Shown here: positions 13,077-23,954 of the stretch, in pieces | How positions within the stretch are numbered: the first letter of the stretch is position 1 | Layout of the letters: each line of letters opens with the position of its first letter | Source: Favolaschia claudopus | Lineage: Eukaryota > Basidiomycota > Agaricomycetes > Agaricales > Mycenaceae | Assembly: GCA_037176885.1 (NCBI GenBank) | Contig: JAWWNJ010000062.1 | Coordinates: 310,001 to 374,000, forward strand | Direction of reading: 5' to 3' | DNA: 64,000 bases | The notes under the pieces: model-generated | Databases searched by the model: none | What the model was told of the DNA's origin: nothing | Seen by the model: only the letters and a program-made list of their open reading frames with translations | Program-made: the position numbers and the translations under genes

Positions 13077-14773
13077 TTACACTGTGTTCCTACCGCATCT
13101 CAGAAAATCACTAAAAGGAAGAAAATTCCGTGCTTGACGAGCGGCGTTAACGGCTTCCTCAAGGCATTCCACCTCGTTGAGTAGACGCAGAGGGAGATGA
13201 GTGTCCTGACCGCCAACACTTTGTTAGATCGCTGATCGCAAGGGAGGCGCATCAAATACCTTCAAGCAATAGATCGCGAGACGCTTCCTGTCGTCGTTGG
13301 TGCCGTTTTGAAGTGCGTTATTCATACTAAAGTGGATGCCGGGCTCTTTGCTCGACCCATTCAGATATTTCTGTGCGAGGTCGTCAAGTTTACAACCCCA
13401 CAATACGCCTGTTCTCTCTTGGAAGTATTGAAAGACATCGAGCTGCAGTCTCCCGAGCAGAACCGGGGCGTCTTTCCAAGGAAGTAAACGCTGCTTTTCC
13501 ACAACTTCGGTCTGGTGGCCTTGATAAAATTCAGCCGAGTATAAGGAGGAACGGAAAGAAAATACAACTTTTCAATCTACCTAAGCAGGCAAAATTTGAC
13601 ACCTCCTGTATCTTCGCTCGTGTGATCAAGTACATGAAATCAAATCGTCCGATATTATGTCCAGTGACCAGATCTGGGTCGTAGTCGATGAAGAATTGTC
13701 GCCATGCCTCAAGCATATCATGTTCCGATTCGAACGATCTAACATCAGCCCCGCAAATTGGCGAGCATCCTCCAACCAGGAAAATTACTCGATAAGAGGG
13801 ACTCTCATCGCCTACAAAAAAAATGAAAAAGAAGGAAAAAATTGCAACGTGCCCGCAACGCACCATTCCCTTGTACGATATTACCTATTTGGATCCCAGG
13901 ATTGTCTCGGGGATCGGGGGAAGAATTATTTGTAGGCATATTGGTCTCGATATCAAAACTGAGAATGCGGAGGGGCAATAGTTCCCCGATTCTCCAATGT
14001 TGTTGAGTAGAGTAAACCATGAAGTGCTCGCAACTGTTGCAACTTAAGTTAAGTAAAAATGGATCAAAAGACAGACCACACTTACCTGACGACTAGTTCA
14101 CTTTGGTTGTGCGAGAGCCGGTCAGGCTGATTGATTTCCGCGTACCTGCCTCCAGCAAGTCCGACCCAACCCATAGCCACAACCTAAATTTCCGATCAAA
14201 ATAAAAGATACGTCGGGAAGCGAGATGCCTACTTGATGACGTTCCATGAACTGTGGCAGAGACTCTCCGAGATTCAAAACCAATACAAGGACTCTGAAGC
14301 CCATCTGCCAGACAAGATAACTTATAAGCGTCGATGACCCGCAAGTTGGATCACACGTACATCCGTCACACCAAAGAGTAGAGCGTCCGAGTCCACGGGA
14401 TTAGAATAATACGGTTGAATGTCAATGAGTTGGAATGCTTCGGATCTCAAACTCAACACCAAGCTTTGAACTTGAAAACAAAGAACGGACGCAGCGGCAT
14501 TGTACAATCGAGTTTGCCGAGGCCCGTAAAATGGACGAGTGGCCCCGCCAACGTGGAGTCTAGAGAAATGTACAGTTCAGTTGTCTTGTTTCGGAGCCGT
14601 AAGTGGAACAGACCGTTTGGGGGCATGGTTTTTAAGTCTTCAGAGAAGGACTGAGAGGCTCCCAACGGCTGAAATTTCTTGAAATTAGAGGGCCGATCAT
14701 CTCCAGGGCCGGAAGAGAAGCCTCTCTCCGTCCTCTTTTGCGGCTGAGGCTTAGAACCAGGCGGATACACCAT
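13077..14773 (-). CDS. Stand-alone polymerase-delta-type 3'-5' exonuclease, copy 2
   Basis: Tandem paralogue of the gene at 10878-12594, with the same exon plan. The N-terminus is MVYPPGSKPQPQKRTERGF...GASQSFSEDLK. It continues through FQLIDIQPYYSN and ALLFGVTD, GFRVLVLVLNLGE, and AMGWVGLAGGRYAE. Exo I is LSFDIETNMP, Exo II is GHNIGRFDFMYL (canonical Asn and Asp) and Exo III is YCLK|DTHLPLRLL. Before Exo III, GRLQLDVFQYFQERT matches the polymerase-delta VQFD/LQLD region. The end, EECL-like CLEEAVNAARQ followed by FLRCGRN, corresponds to the CLVNY...LLxRG stretch at which the polymerase domain would begin, and stops there at 13077. The polymerase domain is absent. It is divergent from RNR1 with 947 bases between start codons, and an ACGCGT lies about 200 bases upstream. 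The border of the second exon is uncertain. Confidence 0.78.
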
Positions 14774-15635
14774 GCACTCCGAGTAATAGAGGGTGAGGAT
14801 GGGACTCGCAGAGTTGACTCCATTTTATATCATGTCGGCTAAGAAATCGTGACCATTTTGGGAATTTCTCTTTTGAGGGATTGCCGTTTGGAGAACGGGA
14901 CAACTTGAAGACGCGCGACTATCCCCGCTGGTAGTCCCGCCGCCCCATTGTATCTCGAATGTTACCATAACGATTACGCGTTGCGAGACGTCGCGTCCCT
15001 CGCCACTCGCGTCGCATCCCAAAAGGCAAGGCAACATTTGCCGATGCAGCTGTTTTGGAACATTGCTCGTATTGCTCGTTCACCATTTTTCAGGGACTAG
15101 CCTATTTGAGGGTGAATTTACTTCCTGGACGGGCGTAAGCCAAATTAGGTTAACGAAAAGACTGTAGGGAATTTGACGATTCGGGTGACGAATATGGAGG
15201 CAAAGAACAACGTGCACAACGCAAGCGTAATTGTGTGTGCGTGATGTGTCCCTAGCAACCTGCACGGACCATTGGATTTCGCGTTTCTAGTTGTGTAAGT
15301 TGGTCCATGAAGAAGTGAGGGCAGTAATGGGCGCCTGGTCGTCAGGGAAAGCACCGCAAATATCCGGGTATTCAAGGCTTCCCGATTAAGTACCTATATA
15401 GGATGTTGTGCGGCAGCGACGCCATTGTTCCCAATACAGTAGTCAGACGATTGAGAGGTCGACATAAGAAAATGAGGATGACGATGGTCTCGTCAAAGGT
15501 GGGCCTGACACATTCAGATTCACAAACCTTGTGCTCTGGTTTACTCACGCCTCGTTGGTCAAGATCTCGTGAGCTTGTGTATGGCTTGATGCAGTAGTGG
15601 CTGTGCTGATTTTGACGAATAAACACGGAACCGTC

Positions 15636-15641
15636 ACGCGT
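15636..15641 (+). promoter_or_regulatory. MCB-type element (ACGCGT), distal, RNR1 copy 1
   Basis: Exact ACGCGT, the MluI cell-cycle box bound by MBF in yeasts, 80 bases upstream of the ATG. RNR large-subunit genes are classical MBF targets in S. cerevisiae and S. pombe, so a role in G1/S transcription is plausible; binding here is inferred. Confidence 0.5.
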
Positions 15642-15705
15642 TTTCGTGTCACCCTCCCTTTTGACTCCTACCTCCATCTCCCCCCCACTTCCCCCCTCCT
15701 CCGTC

Positions 15706-15711
15706 ACGCGT
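15706..15711 (+). promoter_or_regulatory. MCB-type element (ACGCGT), proximal, RNR1 copy 1
   Basis: Second exact ACGCGT, in the same CCGTCACGCGT context as the distal one 70 bases away, ending 9 bases before the ATG. It may lie in the 5' UTR. Further copies sit in the introns at 15821-15826 and 15932-15937. Confidence 0.45.
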
Positions 15712-15720
15712 CATTTCACA

Positions 15721-18700
15721 ATGGCCTTCGTCTACAAACGTGGTGAGTCACTCTAGCTAACCCTCGACATGTTCTAAGCTTTCTGACGCGACATTCGCAG
15801 ACGGGTATGTGGTGGCATTGACGCGTTCGGCGCGTCCAAGTCGCGTCTTACTGACTATTTCTCTCTCAGTCGCAAGGAGAAAGTCTTCTTCGACAAGGTG
15901 AGCATCTGTGGTTCTTCATTGGTCGCGTCTGACGCGTCGCTCAGATCACCACTCGCATTGAGAAGCTCATCTATGGATTGGACCAGAACTATGTGAACCC
16001 GATAGAGTGCGTTGAGTTGAAATTATTTGCTGTTGCCACCCTCTAAACTGCTATCAGGGTCACTCAGAAGGTCGTCGCCGGTGTCTACAATGGCATCACA
16101 ACCATGGAGCTCGATGTGCGTCCTGGTCCCGTCGCGTGGGTTTCGCGTCTGATGACTCTCATAGAATCTCGCTGCTGAGACGGCAGCATATCTTACTACC
16201 AAGCATCCCGACTACGCTATTCTCGCTGCCCGGATAGCGATTTCGAATCTGCATAAAGAAACTAAGAAGAGTTTCTCGCAGGTCATCTCTGATCTGTATA
16301 AATTCGGTGCGTCCTTCACACTCTCTCACCATTCAACATCCTCACGAGTCACCAGTCAACCCCAAGACTGGCAAGTCTGCCTCTCTCATCGCAGACGAGA
16401 CCTATAAGATTGTTATGGCGAACGCCGCTACCCTCGACGCCGCCATTATCTACAACCGCGACTTTAACTACAACTAGTGAGCTCATACCTCTATTCCTTG
16501 GCCTTCTCCCTTAACAGTCACACCTTAGCTTTGGGTTCAAAACCCTCGAACGTTCATACCTTCTCCGCCTCGAGGGTCGCGTTGTTGAGCGGCCACAACA
16601 CCTCATCATGCGCGTCGCTGTCGGTATACATGGTTCCGACCTCGACCGCGTCATCGAGACCTACAATCTCATGTCCGAGCGGTACTTCACTCATGCCACT
16701 CCGACACTCTTCAACGCTGGTACCCCTCAAGCACAAATGAGCTCTTGCTTCCTCATCTGCATGAAGGAAGACTCGATTGAGGGTATCTACGAGACTTTGA
16801 AGAATTGCGCCCTCATCAGCAAGAGTGCTGGTGGGATTGGCTTGAGCATTCACAATATTCGTGCGACTGGGTCAGTCCAGACACTTTTCCGTTCTACCTT
16901 CAATTCACCTGTGTTACAGCTCATATATTGCCGGCACCAATGGATACTCGAATGGTATCGTCCCTATGCTTCGTGCCTACGACGCGACCGCACGGTACGT
17001 CGACCAGGGCGGCAACAAGCGACCCGGAGCGTTCGCCATGTACCTCGAGCCATGGCACGCAGATATCTTCGATTTTATCGACCTCCGCAAGAACCACGGC
17101 AAGGAGCAGATGCGCGCTCGCGATCTCTTCCTTGCGCTATGGATCCCCGATCTCTTGTAAGTTCCTCTGTCCTCGTCGAACGGTTTCAACTGACGCAAAC
17201 GCTCCGCTCAGCATGAAACGTGTCGAGGCGAACGCCGAGTGGTCACTGTTCTGCCCGAACGAGGCCCCCGGTTTGCATGAGGTTCACAGCGCCGAGTTCG
17301 AGGCGTTGTATGAGAAGTATGAGAAGGAGGGCCGTGCACGGAAGTCGATTCCTGCTCAAAAGCTTTGGTACGCCATTCTCGAGGCCCAAGTCGAAACTGG
17401 CGGGCCTTTCATGCTGTACAAAGATGCTGCGAACTGTAAGCCATCCCTTTCCCTCTGGTGTCATTTGGTATTCACTCGCGGCTAGCGAAATCCAATCAGA
17501 AGAACCTCGGCACGATCAAGTCCTCCAACCTCTGCACTGAGATCATAGAGTACTCCGCCCCTGACGAGACCGCCGTCTGCAACCTCGCATCCATCGCCCT
17601 TCCGAGCTTCATCTCCAACGGCAAATACGGTTTCCAACGCCTACACGATGTCACCAAGGTCGTCGCCCGGAATCTTAACCGAATCATCGACGTCAACTAC
17701 TACCCCATCCCCGAGACGCGCAGATCGAACATGCGGCACCGGCCCATCGGCGTCGGCGTGCAGGGTCTCGCGGACGTGTTCCTCGCCCTTCGTATGCCTT
17801 TCGAATCCCCCGCCGCGAAGGAGATTAACCTGCAAATCTTTGAGACCATCTACCATGGTGCTCTCGAGGCGAGCGTGGAGCTCGCAGAGAGGGATGGCCC
17901 GTATGAGACGTACGAGGGGAGCCCTGCCTCGCAAGGCCAGCTCCAATACGACATGTGGGGTGTGACTCCAAGTTCGCTGTGGGACTGGGACGCACTCAAG
18001 GCGAAGATCGCCAAACACGGGCTGCGCAACTCTTTGCTCACCGCGCCGATGCCGACCGCTTCGACGAGCCAGATTCTCGGCAACAACGAATGCTTCGAGC
18101 CCTACACCAGCAACATCTATACCCGCCGCGTCCTCTCCGGCGAGTTCCAAGTCGTCAACCCATGGCTGCTGCGCGAGCTCGTCGACCGCGGGCTGTGGGA
18201 CGAGGACATGAAGAACATGCTCATCGCGCACCGCGGATCCGTGCAAAATATCCCGACCATCCCTGACGATGTCAAGGCGATCTACAAGACTGTTTGGGAG
18301 ATCAGCCAGAAACGCGTTCTGGAGCTCGCCGCGGACCGTGGGGCGTACATCTGTCAAAGCCAAAGTCTGAACGTTCATTTGTCTGCACCAACGATGGGGC
18401 AGTTGACGAGCATGCACTTCTACGGGTGGAAGCGGGGCTTGAAGACGGGGATGTACTACTTGCGCACGCAGCCCGCTGCTGCGGCTATCCAGTTCACTGT
18501 CGACCAAAAGGTTCTCAACGAAGCGAAGGTCCAGAACGCCAACGCAGCCAAGGCAAAGGCAGCATCGAAAACGGTTGCTGCTGCTCCTGTACCTCCTGCC
18601 TCCGCCGCACCTGCCCTAGTTCGCAGCGAGACATCGTCGTCTTCTTCCTCACTGCGTTCTACCTACTCCTCCAGCTCTTCATCTCGCGAGACATCCGAGT

Positions 18701-18969
18701 CTCCCGTCACACCGCCAAAATCCCGCGAACCTAGCGTGGCTATCAAGGAGGAGCCCATAACACCCGAGCCTCTACGATTCTCGCCTGCGCCTGCTGTTCA
18801 ACAAACCTCTGACGCGGACGCCGAGTCGAACGCAATGCTGGCGAAGATGGCGGAGGAGGATCCGGATTTCGCTGCCGCCCTCAAAAAGTTGAAGGAGCGC
18901 GAGCTGGCGGAGGCGCAGATGTTGTGTGCCCTGGAAAACAAGGAGGCGTGCCTCATGTGCTCTGGTTGA
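15721..18969 (+). CDS. RNR1: Ribonucleoside-diphosphate reductase large subunit (class Ia), copy 1
   Basis: Eleven exons give 907 residues: 15721-15742, 15801-15804, 15870-15897, 15945-16006, 16058-16115, 16165-16306, 16356-16476, 16529-16870, 16920-17156, 17212-17435 and 17486-18969. The ATP-cone begins [19 protein letters not shown]. Catalytic motifs are present: SSCFL (first redox Cys), NLCTEI (Asn, radical Cys, Glu), AVCNLAS (second redox Cys) and [12 protein letters not shown]. The C-terminal CLMC swing-arm pair ends the protein (ACLMCSG). The enzyme makes all dNDPs from NDPs together with the small subunit, in the cytosol. Between the barrel and the C-terminal arm is a Ser/Ala-rich linker of about 100 residues, longer than in yeast Rnr1. 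Exon 2 is only four bases (ACGG), completing Arg-Asp-Gly-Arg. A second copy begins at 63628. Confidence 0.97.
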
Positions 18970-19316
18970 GAGAACTGTTCCCCCGTTTTCATTCTGTGTT
19001 CTGCAAGTATGTATACCATCTAGAGGATTATCATATGTATCCTGCTTTCGTCTGTTGTACCCTGTATCATTGTAATTCATTCAAATTTTATCTCGCATCA
19101 TGGTATCTCTCGTTTGAACTTCTGCTAGATACTTGCAGTCGCATCTTCCAACCCTCCTCGCAGCCTGTGGTCGAGGACTCTTCGTCTCATCCCCAGTGAT
19201 CTGCCCTTAGACTGTCCATACTTACTATATGTGCCGCGAGATGTTCTCGATGGACAGCTCGTCCATACAGAACAAATCTTTCGCAATTCAATCCCATGAC
19301 ATTTTTGTCGCTATTG
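18970..19316. other. Convergent 3' intergenic region
   Basis: 347 bases between the RNR1 stop and the first monooxygenase stop. AT-rich, consistent with two 3' UTRs; no gene seen. Confidence 0.4.
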
Positions 19317-21288
19317 TCATACATTCGCCTTGATCTCGAAACCCTTCAGTTCCCCCTCCTCATGCCACGCTTTGAGCACTTCCTGATAACTAGCGATACC
19401 TTCTCCCCAGATAGAGCCGCGAGCCATCTTCATCTGCGCTTGGGGGTCAGTGATTTTATCCAAAACGCCCTCGCTATTGAGGTAACTCGGGGTGCAGCCA
19501 CTCATCCCCGCCAACGACGCTGCTCTCATGAGAACCTGAAAGCCCCATGCATCCTGCGCTGCCTTCGTGGCCTCCACAGTGACCTTACCACTGGAGCCGA
19601 CACGTCGTTCTCCCTCTGCCAATATCTGCGCGATGTGAGAAGAAAGCATTGCGAGTGTGAACGTGAAGTTAGCCGTCACTCCTGCTTGGAGTGGGCCCGG
19701 CCAGAAAAGGTTTGGGAAACCGTGCGAGGTGACACCGTGCAGCGTTTCCGCGCCTTCTTCGAGCCACTGCTGGTCCATGTCCAGCCCGCCTCTTCCGAAG
19801 ACTTTCACGCCGGCGCCTTGTGCTGGACTTCCACTGCCGCCCTCGACACGCAGCGCAAATCCAGTGCTGAGAATCAACACGTCGATGGGATACGAAGTCC
19901 CTTTGACGACGACCGCATCCTCCGTCAGCCCATCCACACCCTTGCCGTCGGTGTCGACGAGCGTCACATTAGGGAGATTAAAAGCGGGGAGATATTCGTC
20001 ATGGAACGCCGGCCGCTTGCACCAAGACGGGTACCAGTGCTTTAGCTTCTCAGCAGTGGCAGGATCCTTCACGACTTCGCTGGTACGCGCGCGAACGTTC
20101 TCTGCGCGGTCGAAATCGCATGCGTGGAGCTTGGCGACGTGTTCCGGAATCTTCTCAGGTGTAACGATACCGGGACTACCAATGAGGCCGGAGTAGGCTG
20201 AGATGCGAGACCAACCGTCATTAATAATGTTCTCGCCGATCGGCGCATTCGAGATCTGTGAATTGAAGTTTTCCCCTCTGGTGCGGTGCCAGCCTTTCGT
20301 GGAGGTGATGTTCTTCCATTCCTCTGGGTCAGTAGGGCGCTGGCCGCGGACATCGACGCTGGACGGAGTGCGTTGGAAGACGTAGAGATGTTTCGTCCAT
20401 TTGGCCAGCTGAGGGATGGCTTGCACGGCGGTTGCTCCAGTTCCGATGATACCAACTCGTTTCTCTTTGAGCTTCTCCAGCGTCCAGTCGACATCGCTCC
20501 CACCGGTGATATCGTAGTTCCAACGCGACGTATGGAAGTGCTGCCCTTTGAATTTGTCGAATCCGGGCAAGACAGGAATTTGAGGGGCGTTCAAAGTTCC
20601 CGTCGCTATAAACATATACTGCGCCGTCACCTTGATCTCTTTCTTTGGTTCTTTCGGGCCTCTGTTCTCCGTGATATCAATGGTCCACCTCTTGGCAGCA
20701 TCGTCCCACTGCGCGCTGCGACAGCTGGCTCTGAACAACCCTTTGTCCGCAAATCCCCACTTCTGCGCGATCTGCTCAGAATACGCCCGTATCTCAGGGC
20801 CATAAGCGTATCTGTGCTTGGGCATGTACCCCATTTCCTCGAGGAGGGGCAAGTATATGTAACTCTCGACGTCGCACATCAAACCGGGATAGCGGTTCCA
20901 GTACCAAGTGCCCCCGAAGCCTCCAGCGATGTCAACGATCCGGATATCTGCAGCCTTGAAGCCGGCTTTGATGAGGTTAGCCGCGAAAAGGAGGCCCCCA
21001 AAACCAGCACCGACGAGGAGGAACTTGACGTCGTCCCCATCGGCGATGGCTGGTGTCGCGCGGTTGAAAGCGTCGTGATCAACCCAGGGATCATCGTCGA
21101 GGTATTTGAATTCGGCAGAATCAGCAAGCTTTAAAAATTGCTTGAGGCCTTCGGGGCGCACACGTTTGTTTCGCTCATCGATATACCTATGTTTTGGCCG
21201 TTGAACAACTTGGAAAATGCTGGGGAGACAGTGCTCACTTTTGCCTGATAGCTGGATCGGCCACAGCTACTCCGGGACCAGATTCCAT
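19317..21288 (-). CDS. Baeyer-Villiger-type flavin monooxygenase, paralogue 1
   Basis: Two exons (21288-21239 and 21186-19317) give 639 residues. The short first exon encodes MESGPGVAVADPAIRQ and the intron falls inside the codon before YIDERNK, as in the other three copies. The FAD site is VGAGFGG with GGFGGTWYWNRYPG. The Baeyer-Villiger fingerprint FxGxxxHxxxW reads FKGQHFHTSRW, and the NADPH site is IIGTGATAVQ. Such enzymes insert an oxygen atom next to a ketone, giving esters or lactones; cyclic, aryl and steroid ketones are known substrates of relatives. No membrane anchor is seen. The real substrate is unknown. Confidence 0.9.
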
Positions 21289-21985
21289 GATAGCAGGTGG
21301 GTGGGTGGTAGGAAGATGGTGCAGCTGGATGGATGTAGGTAGGTAGGCGAGTTTCTGGCGGCGATCAGCGTTAGACGTGATTCTGAGCACCCTAAGAATT
21401 ATGACCCGGTCAAGAATTGAGTCTTCTGAGACCCCTTGGCGATAATTGAATGCGTGGCCCGATTTTGGTTCATACGATTTCCGATATTGCCCACATATGA
21501 AGGTCAACTGGTACCTTCCCCAACGCCTTGAGGATGGAACTCAGACAATAAGGATTGCTTGGTCTCATTCAACGCCAAGCTAGTCTTCTACCCTTGTGAC
21601 AAAATATCCACATTCGTTGTCATCAAAGTCCTTTCAGAAGAGCTGACGGATTAATTGAATTGGTGGGGTGACAATCAGTTGGCAGAAAGCGAGGGGCGGT
21701 CAACTTAGGGGAAGGAAGCCCAAGGATAGAGGTTCAAGTTGCGGGTAAGCTCAGTACAATGCAGCCTCAAAGTGCCCTGAAGGTCAACTGAAGGTGGTGC
21801 CGTGGTGGTAAGAGCAAAAGTTATTTTTGGAGAATTTCGGCCGAAGCTTCCAATCGCAACTTAAACTTTACCACCTCGTCTTAGCTCGTTTTGCGTCGCC
21901 TGCTCTGCTTTGGCCTACGTTTGGTTCAACTAGCCAATTGAGCTGGCAGTACTGATTGTATGCATGCAAGGCTCCTCTGATACCT
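21289..21985. other. Divergent promoter region of monooxygenase 1 and dynactin p62
   Basis: About 700 bases between two start codons on opposite strands. No gene or clear element was identified. Confidence 0.4.
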
Positions 21986-23812
21986 ATGTCTCCAACCGTC
22001 CATTATCACTGCCCTTGTCTCTCCGAGCCCACTCCCCCTCCGCCTCATCTCGCCTCGTCTTCCCATAGTTTTCATCCTCTCCATTCCCTTTTCTTTTGTG
22101 TAGAATGCGACGCTGTTCGATGCAACCGCTGCGTGTCGGTTGAAATTAGTGGCTACTATTGCCCCAACTGTCTTTTCGAGGTTCCCAGTGCCAGCGTACG
22201 CGCAGAAAAGAATAGGTCTCTTCTATCTTTTGTTGCGTTGGTTTCATTGGAGTTGACGGCACGTAGATGCGCGCGAAATTGCTTCATGTGCCCGAATTGT
22301 CGCAACACTGTATCTCCCGACCCTGCAAAATCAGGCGGCGGAAGGATATTAGCCTTGCCAGCTGATAGAAATGGAGAGACGCAATACGTCTTGTACTGCA
22401 CCCATTGTCGATGGGACTCGGCTGAGTTGGGTATCGTATTTGAAAAGCCTACTCGTCTCGCTGGTTCGTGTCCTCCACAGAGTCTTCATCGATTTGTCTA
22501 AGTAATTATTAGCACAGCTGCAGCAATCAGAAGATTGTGCCCCAGATTCACTGGAATTTGGAAGGCTGGAAGAACATCTAGAACCCATCGTACAACGTGC
22601 ATTTTCTCTCGTTTCTGTTGCAAATACACTCATATCCGAATTCCTCACAGCTAAAGCATCCGCTGCGAGTGTGCGGAGTGGAAGGGGCACGGACGAGGAT
22701 CTATTAGTGTACCACAGTCGCGTTGATATCGCGTCTGTGAGTAGACTGGGAACTGGCGGCGGCGAAGCCGATGTAGAATACATGCGTCAACTCGAAGATG
22801 TAAGCGAGGTCGCGAATCTCGAGCAGCGGTGGTTAAGCAGTTGGGCAACTTCCCTGCAAACGGCGTATGTGCTCTGATCCCCCTTTATTTTGGCGGTATT
22901 CACTCAGCTGTAGAGACCTCAAGCTGCTACGAATTCCCCTGCATTCCAAGCGCATCAAACGATGCCCCTCCTGCGCCCATATCCTCATTAAGCCGGAACA
23001 AAACACTCAGTCCGAGTCGGTGCAGTATAAAATCAAGCTCATGGCCACTAACTATCTCCCTGCTATCACTGCTGCTCTACCGCACCAACAGGATGCAGAC
23101 ATGGAGCTTGCCAAGCGCGCTCTGCGCAAATTGACTGTAGCAGCAACAGTAACAGCGAACGATCACGGCGCCGTGGGCGGTATACATGCAGGGAAAAATT
23201 ATCCCTTCCAGCTGGCGCTGACGAATCCGTTGTACGACCCCATACGGGTGCGCTTGAGCGTGCAGCGTATTCATGCACCCGCAGTCTCTTCAGATGGGCC
23301 AGAGAAACCTCGGCGGCCGCCCTTCGCTGTGTCGCTCCTTTCCACCTCGTTCTCTATCGCTGCCTTAGCGGAAGAATGGGAATACGATCTGGATGACGAG
23401 GTTGCGTCTGACGGAATGTTCGCCCAAGATAACGATGACCTCAGTGTTACTGGGCATGAGTCTAAGGAGGTACAAGGAAAGACCAAGGTCGTCGGTGTCC
23501 TGGAGAGGAAGGGCAATACGACCATTGTTGGGGGTGAGATTGCAATCGATGAGGAGGCAAGGGGAAATGTCAAGGTGTGTTTAGTCCATGAGCGAAGGGT
23601 AAACATGGCATGCTAAATGTCAGTTATCAAATCAGTTCAACATGCTGGTCTCGTTCACATATCGGGACGATGCTGAGGTGAACGACGATAGAATCTCGAG
23701 CGCGGCTGCTACTACCCCATTGCCGGAGACCAAGACGTTTGCATTTCATACGGTGGTCGATCTTGGCGCTATAATTCCTAGAGAACTTGCAGAAGCTTCT
23801 GCAGCCCTCTGA
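21986..23812 (+). CDS. Dynactin subunit p62 (DCTN4 family)
   Basis: Five exons. The first encodes the zinc-binding start FFCVECDAVRCNRCV and YYCPNCLFEVP. Splicing at KNR|CARNCFMCPNC adds the next Cys pairs, followed by YCTHCRWDSAELG. Together these make the Cys-rich N-terminal region of dynactin p62. LAKRALRKLTVAATVTAND, a beta-rich C-terminal domain and YDPIRVRLS are also as in the family; the final exon begins FNMLVSFTYRDD. p62 lies at the pointed end of the dynactin complex, the cofactor of cytoplasmic dynein that drives nuclear and vesicle movement in hyphae. Exon junctions at about 22218, 22464, 22865 and 23577 are all GT-AG. Confidence 0.88.
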
Positions 23813-23954
23813 TGCAAACAGCAGTTTTTCCGAAGCGTTTCATAGGGAAATATTTCCGGACACGAGCGAAAACAAGACGAAATGCCAGGAATCTCTCCGC
23901 AGATCTATCAACAAAACTTGCGTATCCCCCAACAGTGATCACCGTTTGAATCAA

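Larger units (their letters stand above)
14774..15720. promoter_or_regulatory. Divergent promoter of exonuclease copy 2 and RNR1
   Basis: 947 bases between the two start codons. Holds ACGCGT at 14976-14981, 15636-15641 and 15706-15711, and a pyrimidine-rich tract just before the RNR1 ATG. No gene was seen in it. Confidence 0.5.

Noticed and set aside
10878..18969. Giant-virus or Polinton origin of the polymerase-like and RNR genes
   Set aside because: Many fungal-type introns, close similarity of motifs to fungal polymerase delta and RNR1, and no capsid, integrase, protein-primed polymerase or terminal repeats nearby.
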